From assembly GCA_963969345.1 (NCBI GenBank), contig OZ017768.1:10642193-10706192 (forward strand): a stretch of DNA of 64,000 bases, given 5' to 3'. A model generated the notes under the pieces. That model made no database searches. It was not told the origin of the DNA and saw only the letters and a program-made list of their open reading frames with translations. The translations under genes and the position numbers were made by a program. Below, piece after piece: positions 58,743-64,000 of this stretch; within the stretch, counting starts at the first letter, position 1; each line of letters opens with the position of its first letter. This DNA is from Turbatrix aceti. Its lineage: Eukaryota > Nematoda > Chromadorea > Rhabditida > Panagrolaimidae.

Positions 58743-59722
58743 TAATGTTCGTCGATTTCTTGCAAATCACACCCCCACAGGGTATCCGATCGGCAACAGG
58801 TTACCAAATCAAAAATAGAAAAAGATATTTGTACTTTGCTTTTACCAAGACTGGTAATACCAGTGACAATGCGGAGTAATTTATATTGAGTGTGAGATAG
58901 CAACGAGTCCGGCAACAATAAAGAAAATTGTCATTTTGTGTAAAAAAAGAAAAGTAATCGCGTCCGGTAACAAAAATTACGTTTTACAAGCGTAGCTAGA
59001 AATCAAACTATTAGAATACAATGTTTACATTTATTGTAAACTGTAAGAAAAATAAGTGAAGTTTCCAAAAAAAATCTCCGAAAACCGAAAACCAGTGGCA
59101 TTTATCTTTCAAATGGATCATACAAAATTAACACATCGAGTGTTGTTTTAAACAAGCAACGGATATTTCAATGACAAAAAATGATGTTCGGAGTATAAAT
59201 ACTTTTTTGAAAGCCATTCCTTGACCATGAAAACGATAAATAAGCAAAAGATAATAACATTATGACGATCGGGATTGCACGAAGAGGGCACCGTTCTTGC
59301 GTTGACCATGGTGATCTGCAGGCACCAAAATATGCCTCGTTTTTCGTTTTCAGGAAAATTAACCTATTTTTTACACACTTCATTCAAATTTTTTCTCCCG
59401 GTCCCCGTCCCCGACGAATGGGGGATTTAATTACTACATCGTAACTTGTGAAATTTATCATCGGTGAAGTCGCTACAAGTGAAAAACAAAAGTCGTTCAT
59501 AATGTTATAGATGCTGAATATTTAGATTCTGAATACGATTGAATTCGAAAACTTATATGCGAAAACCTGTTCGCAAAACATTGCAGAAAAAGGTGTCCAT
59601 TGTGACTGCAAGTGCAATAATTTTAGTGCATAAAGTTCTCCAAACCATACTTGTCTGCATTCTATTGCCAGAGGTAAATTATTAACATTTGTGACTAGCA
59701 TACTCAAAAACATAATATCAAG
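58743..59722. other. Intergenic, no gene seen
   Basis: AT-rich DNA. Minus-strand frames at 58667-58918, 59168-59383 and 59522-59932 lack domains; the last translates across the small element at 59723-59855. Confidence 0.45.
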
Positions 59723-59863
59723 CAGTGCTCTCGGGTACCCGACCCGAAACCCGACCTGAACTTGGACCCGACCCGAAATACTCGGAATTTCGGGTCGGGT
59801 ACCCGAAAGTATCGGGTCCGGATCGGGTTTTCGGGTCGGGTACCCGACAACACTGATATCAAG
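59715..59863. mobile_element. 133-bp hAT-like MITE made of CCCGACCCGAAA words
   Basis: The element 59723-59855 starts CAGTGCTCTCGGGTACCCGA and ends with the inverted CAGTGTTGTCGGGTACCCGA. It is flanked by the 8-bp direct repeat ATATCAAG at 59715-59722 and 59856-59863. A CAGTG start and an 8-bp duplication are typical of hAT transposons. Almost the whole element is built from CCCGACCCGAAA and its complement, so it can form a hairpin. A broken hAT transposase gene lies 0.5 kb away, but the two need not be related. Confidence 0.8.
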
Positions 59864-60394
59864 CAGTTGATAAAAATTCAAAAAAAAACAATTTTTTATC
59901 ACCCAAAAGTTGACTACCGCAACTTGGTCCAATTAACAAATAAAATACATTAAAAAATACATAACAGAACACTCTTTTGGGCTACAGCTTCAAAAAATGA
60001 TAAAGTGTTAGAGTTAAAGCAACTCAAATCTAGCACGCAAAACAAAAAAAAAATTTTCGTTTTTTTTATTTTGATTTTAAATAAAATGTTTTTATTTTTG
60101 TTTTATTCTTAGACTCGTTACTAATTATGATAACTAACCAGTGACATGAAAAAACGTCAGAATAAATGACTTTTTACTGCCAAATAAATCGGTAAAAAAA
60201 ACTCTAAAGTGTGACAAATTAATTGTTACACGCATTTTTTTGCAAAACTCCTAAACCAGAAAAAAATCAACAAAATTAAAAATCATACAGAATTTTTTAT
60301 ACACGGAAATTTTTTGATTTTTTGCGAGGTCCTTTTAGCAGCGATACAGGAGTCAAAAGAAAAATTATTTTTCGGTTTTTGGCCGCAGGTCTTT

Positions 60395-61880
60395 TTAATT
60401 TGAAAAGCGCCAAACCGCCGTAAGCAGCATTTTACCAAACAAGCCGTTGATTTTGATCTTAAAAAACTTTAAAACAATGGTTGGACAAGTTCCTGATAAA
60501 AATTTTAGTAATCCCAGACTTGTGCTGTCAGGTACTTGTTTTGCAACGAGCGTTTCAAGGGCGTCGAGGCATTCTTGAACGAATGTAAGATCAAATTCGT
60601 GTCGATCAGCAGTTATACGCCAATTCGGATGCAAGAGCCACGCAGCTTTGTGCTTTGTGGTATGAAATCAGTTGAATTTCTTCTTGAACGCCATGACTCC
60701 GGCGGCCTTCAATGCTTTTCCGAGGTCCGTGCTGTCGCTGATGTCGTCGACGATCTTCTTCAGGCGATAGTAGACTGGCAACATACGATGAATAGTCGGT
60801 TTCGTCTCTCCCTCAAGTTCCCGGATGGCTTCTTTGAACGGTGCAAACGTCTCAATGAACAAAGCTAACTGCTTGATGTTCTCAAGATATTGACTCAAGA
60901 CAGTCGAACGATTATTGCTGGCGTACTGTTCGAGCGTTCGAATGTGCGTGGCGTTGTCGATCAGGTTTAAAAAGCGATTAGTCATGTCCCACCGACCCAT
61001 CCATCGTGTGGGGTTCTCCTTGAGCAGGGATGGCAGATCGCGTCTCAGCAGAGGACGTTCGAGGATATAGCTGACGACAGATCTGAAAAACAACAAATGA
61101 TACAAGATTAATTTTTTAAACAGATAACTCACCTAATTTGATCGATCGTCTTGTTGAAATTTTTTAGCGTTGCTCGCATGCTTGTTGTCAGTGCATCTTC
61201 ATTTAGCAGTTCTTCTTCTTCCGTCTTGTAAGGGATGAGCATTCTCTTGGCAAGCGTGTGAATCAGATGGCATCCACAGATGAGCCCCTCTGGAAACGCG
61301 GCCTTCATATTAGCGCCTTCGTCGATTGTAATCGAGTCGAATTCCAGGTATCCATACTCGGCTTTTAACTATAATATAAAAAAATCTACCAAGGTATTTA
61401 CAAAAAAACAACTTACAGCATTCACGAAATCTTTAATGTGTAAAGCGGTGGCGCGCTCGGTGAATTCCTTCAACGCTATGGGTACGCAAAGCATTCGGGT
61501 TGCGTTCACCAGAACGTGTGCCGTCGCGGCGACGTAATGATGGTGGCGTTTTGAGGTGAAATCGAGAACCACGTGACAGCCTCCTATCTTTTGCTTTTCT
61601 TTCAAAAAATAAGTCACTGCGCTGATTGCATCCAAACCCGATGATTGCACTTGACGCGACAGCGAAGAGCGATGAAGCTGAAAACATTGGTATTAATTTT
61701 TCAAAAACATGGGACGGTAAACAAACCGTGTGTTCAAATTTTTGGCGGGAAAAATATTTATCGGCACAGTAACACATTGGCAGAGCTGCATTCGGCAAGC
61801 GCGTAGCGAATCGACTCATCGTTTCGCACATCCCTGAAGAGTGGCAACAGTCTGTCGTGATCGTGCCGTCGTAATTGCGC
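60395..61880 (-). pseudogene. hAT transposase, broken
   Basis: Minus-strand exons: about 61831-61735 (containing LPNAALPMCYCADKYF), about 61680-61422 (VVLDFTSKRHHHYVAATAHV), 61370-61132 (ITIDEGANMKAAF, then GCHLIHTLA) and about 61083-60395 (ENPTRWMGRWDMTNRFL and on to LLHPNW). These match the order of hAT transposase features: substrate region, aspartate-bearing strand, CxxH pair and TRWNS-type motif. A TGA stop after AFKKKFN near 60667 interrupts the frame, which then resumes as KHKAAWLLHPNWR. The zinc-finger N-terminus is missing, and a BEL/Pao element starts at 61892. The gene is therefore non-functional. Confidence 0.75.
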
Positions 61881-61891
61881 GACGCGGATGC

Positions 61892-62536
61892 TGTAGAGAA
61901 TTACCCGGCACGTTGGGTAAGTTCTCCAAGGTCTACCGTCGTTGAGAGGACTGTCTTTATTCGGAACCTCAAAAACAAAGGTATAAAACCTGGCCAGAAG
62001 CCTGGTCGCGCCCACGTATCACGACAGCCATAATATCACAATAAGAATAAATAATAAAGAGTCACAAAGGGGATAAAGTCACATAATAACGAAGGGAAAA
62101 GGACAAGTCGGTATAAACCGCAACTGAAGTAGGAAACCCAGCCCGCAGCGCAGACCCAAAGGAAACGAACGTTGACCTACCGTTCCCCTTTTCGCTATCG
62201 TTGTGCAGTGCGTGCGCACTGAACGACGAAAACTCGCAAACGCGTGCGCGTTCGCGACATTGGGCCCCCGCGGGCCGCCGGCCAAAGGCCCTCAATACCA
62301 AAACGGTGCGCGGACCGGGTGAGTGAGGGACTTGGGTCTGGTTCGGGTTTTGCCAGTTGAGACTTACCGTGCAAGCCAGGCGGGAACGGACCTAGGTGGG
62401 GCCTCAAACCTTCAAGCCCTGATTCGACCTTCGTCCGGCCTCGCCGTGAAACACAAAAAACAAAAAACGAGGAAAGGATTCAAGATATTCCAAAACGCGC
62501 CGGGTCGAAGCTCGCGTGGCTGGGGTTTCCCTCACA
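61892..62536 (-). mobile_element. Probable 3' LTR of the BEL/Pao element
   Basis: A 645-bp GC-richer block starts TGTAGAGAATTACC and ends TTTCCCTCACA, giving TG...CA ends. It sits just downstream of the minus-strand retroelement reading frame. The partner LTR lies outside the window, so the boundaries are inferred from the terminal dinucleotides only. TATAAA- and AATAAA-like words are present but do not settle orientation. Confidence 0.5.
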
Positions 62537-62583
62537 AAGAATTGGGGACGGGGGAAGGGGAGGAAAGGACGCCAAACGACGGG

Positions 62584-64000
62584 TTAGAACCACGTCTCGA
62601 GGGCGTAGAGTCCGTCAGGAGTGCCGTAGGTTGAGATACCTGGCTTCCACTGACTGCGAGGGTCGCCGACATTGATAGACTCGGCTCGTTCCTGCTCATG
62701 GTGACGATCTGACTGACGAACCCACCGATGGAAGACCTTCTCGAACTGATCCTGCCGCTGCTGCATCCGCAGCTGATGCAACCCTTCCGGGCCCGCGGCG
62801 AGAGGCAGGCAGAATTCCGGATGCCGCCATGCAATCATTCTGGTCATGGTGACGTTGCCTGGGTTGAGTGCAAGGGCCGCTCGCCTTTGCTCGACGATTT
62901 TTGCAAGGTGACAGACCATTTGCAGGATCGACAGGCTTTTCTGGTTGAGCTGCACTACCAACTGGCCTGGCCCCATGACGCGCTTCTGGTCGGCTGCCGG
63001 TTGTTTGCCGGGGTCGATCTGCCTTTGTCGCAAAGGCAACCGTTCGTCCGAGCACCAGGCCTGACAGTCCCCAAAACTCTGAAACATTGGTCGAAGCTCC
63101 TTCGACCGTCGAGCCCATTGGTTTTCTTGACCGCCCATAGATACCATGCGAACCAAATACGCGTAACTACCGTAATCTTCTACACCTAACGACCGTTCAT
63201 CGTTCTTCTCGTGCTGCGCGGGGTCAGTGACGGGCGACGCCGTGCACAAGACCGATTCTTGCGTCCCGACAGCTTCAATTTGCTCCGACACAACGTGATC
63301 ACTCGTCTGATTTTGGCCTTCGCTACGTAAATCCGATACCGTAAGGTTGCGCGTTGTCTCGGCCGTCTGTAAATCCGTTGGAGCATCCTCGTCGCCAAAG
63401 TTCGGGTGTTCCGGAAGAAGAAACGTACCGACTGACGTTGGCCGAGCAATGGTGCCGTTCGTCGGCGAGTTCGCCTGGCCTCTGAACAGCCTGAGGGTAT
63501 AGTGAACTCCGAGTAGGACGTCAATGTTCACTAATTTGCCGAAATCGGGGCTTTCTTGCTGTGTGACTTGAACCGTACCACTTGCGATGCTCTCGACGGA
63601 AAGCCCCTGAACTACGAGTTCCTCATCGTCCGTAATAATGGTGAACGCAACTTTGGACGCCTGGACCGCTGTCGACCTGCCAGTTAGCCCGCGTACCACA
63701 AGCAAATCAGGATCACTACGCTTGGCTTTGAGTTTCTGCATTGCTTCGTTAGATATATACGTCACGTTTGATGCCGTATCCAGCATCACGTTGAGGTAGA
63801 CCGCTTCTCCTCGTGGTCCGCTCTTGCATTTGACCGTCGCGACGAGAAAGCCGTTCTTATCCGAGATAGCTAAGAACGTTCTCAGAGGCTCGGTGTTCGC
63901 TGCCGTCGCCGGACTGGTCCGTTGCGCTCGATTTCGGTCAAAACAAAAGGCCGCGTGGTGATTCTGTTGACACGCCTTGCACCTTCACTAACGTCTCCTT
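62584..64000 (-). mobile_element. BEL/Pao retrotransposon internal part, cut by window edge
   Basis: Read on the minus strand from 64000: a zinc-knuckle-like RCKACQQNHHAAFC, then a retroviral-type aspartic protease (DUF1758 of BEL/Pao) with LDTASNVTYIS near 63785-63750, VRGLTG, and VNIDVLLGVHYTLRLF. The frame continues to 62584 through about 290 residues without reverse transcriptase, RNase H or integrase motifs and then reaches the LTR. The element is therefore internally deleted downstream of the protease, or this frame is a replaced segment. Two stop codons (TAG, TGA) lie just upstream of the knuckle at about 63980-63987, so the upstream gag frame is interrupted. Confidence 0.75.

Noticed and set aside
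1..64000. CRISPR arrays, prophage, operon-type bacterial genes, rRNA genes
   Set aside because: No regularly spaced repeats, no bacterial gene layout and no rRNA sequence were seen; the genes are spliced and animal-like.

Overview
The window looks like AT-rich nematode nuclear DNA. The evidence is a serpentine receptor of the nematode Srg/Srv type, an astacin with the nematode EGF-CUB-TSP1 layout, compact GT-AG introns with TTTCAG acceptors, acceptor-like sites just upstream of several start codons that would fit spliced-leader addition, and RTE-like, BEL/Pao, hAT, Tc1-like and Mutator-like elements. No bacterial or viral gene arrangement is seen. Gene models below were spliced by eye, and every model called intact keeps one reading frame across its junctions.

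Region 1 (about 0.7-20.2 kb) is a sparse cluster of small secreted-protein genes in two interleaved families, all on the plus strand. 'Short' genes (691-1016, 13680-14474, remnant 17838-18074) have a first exon ending in an acidic stretch, a phase-0 intron, and a second exon opening with [DN]YY[ED][DE]LI. 'Long' genes (2337-3271, 6824-7931, 19458-20225, plus possible degraded or atypical copies at 3708-4004 and 11861-12084) share intron phases, a GCY/ECY exon start and a [AP]CF/I-x-x-[LF]P motif. None matches a family I know. Region 2 (20-26 kb) is gene-poor and holds one copy of a 2.1 kb terminal-inverted-repeat element.

Region 3 (26.2-53.2 kb) is a conserved gene block: astacin metalloprotease (+), NAD(P)HX dehydratase NAXD (-, tail-to-tail with the astacin), a NADAR-domain protein with RG-rich ends (+), an Srg-type chemoreceptor (-, with a young LTR element in an intron), an MBLAC1/SWIP-10-like metallo-beta-lactamase protein (+), an ABCA-type full transporter (+) and a secreted alpha-carbonic anhydrase (-). 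These genes do not form one pathway. Region 4 (53.2-64 kb) is a transposon-rich tail: a palindromic Mutator-like MITE with a 9-bp target duplication, a solo LTR with a 4-bp duplication, a second copy of the TIR element, a small hAT-like MITE with an 8-bp duplication, a broken hAT transposase, and a BEL/Pao retrotransposon inserted in or beside that hAT gene and running off the right edge.

The most novel items are the interleaved small secreted-gene cluster, the NADAR-RG protein with altered family motifs, the paired spliced-looking TIR elements, and a set of locus-specific short-motif arrays, one of which resolves into a TIR element with an 8-bp target duplication.
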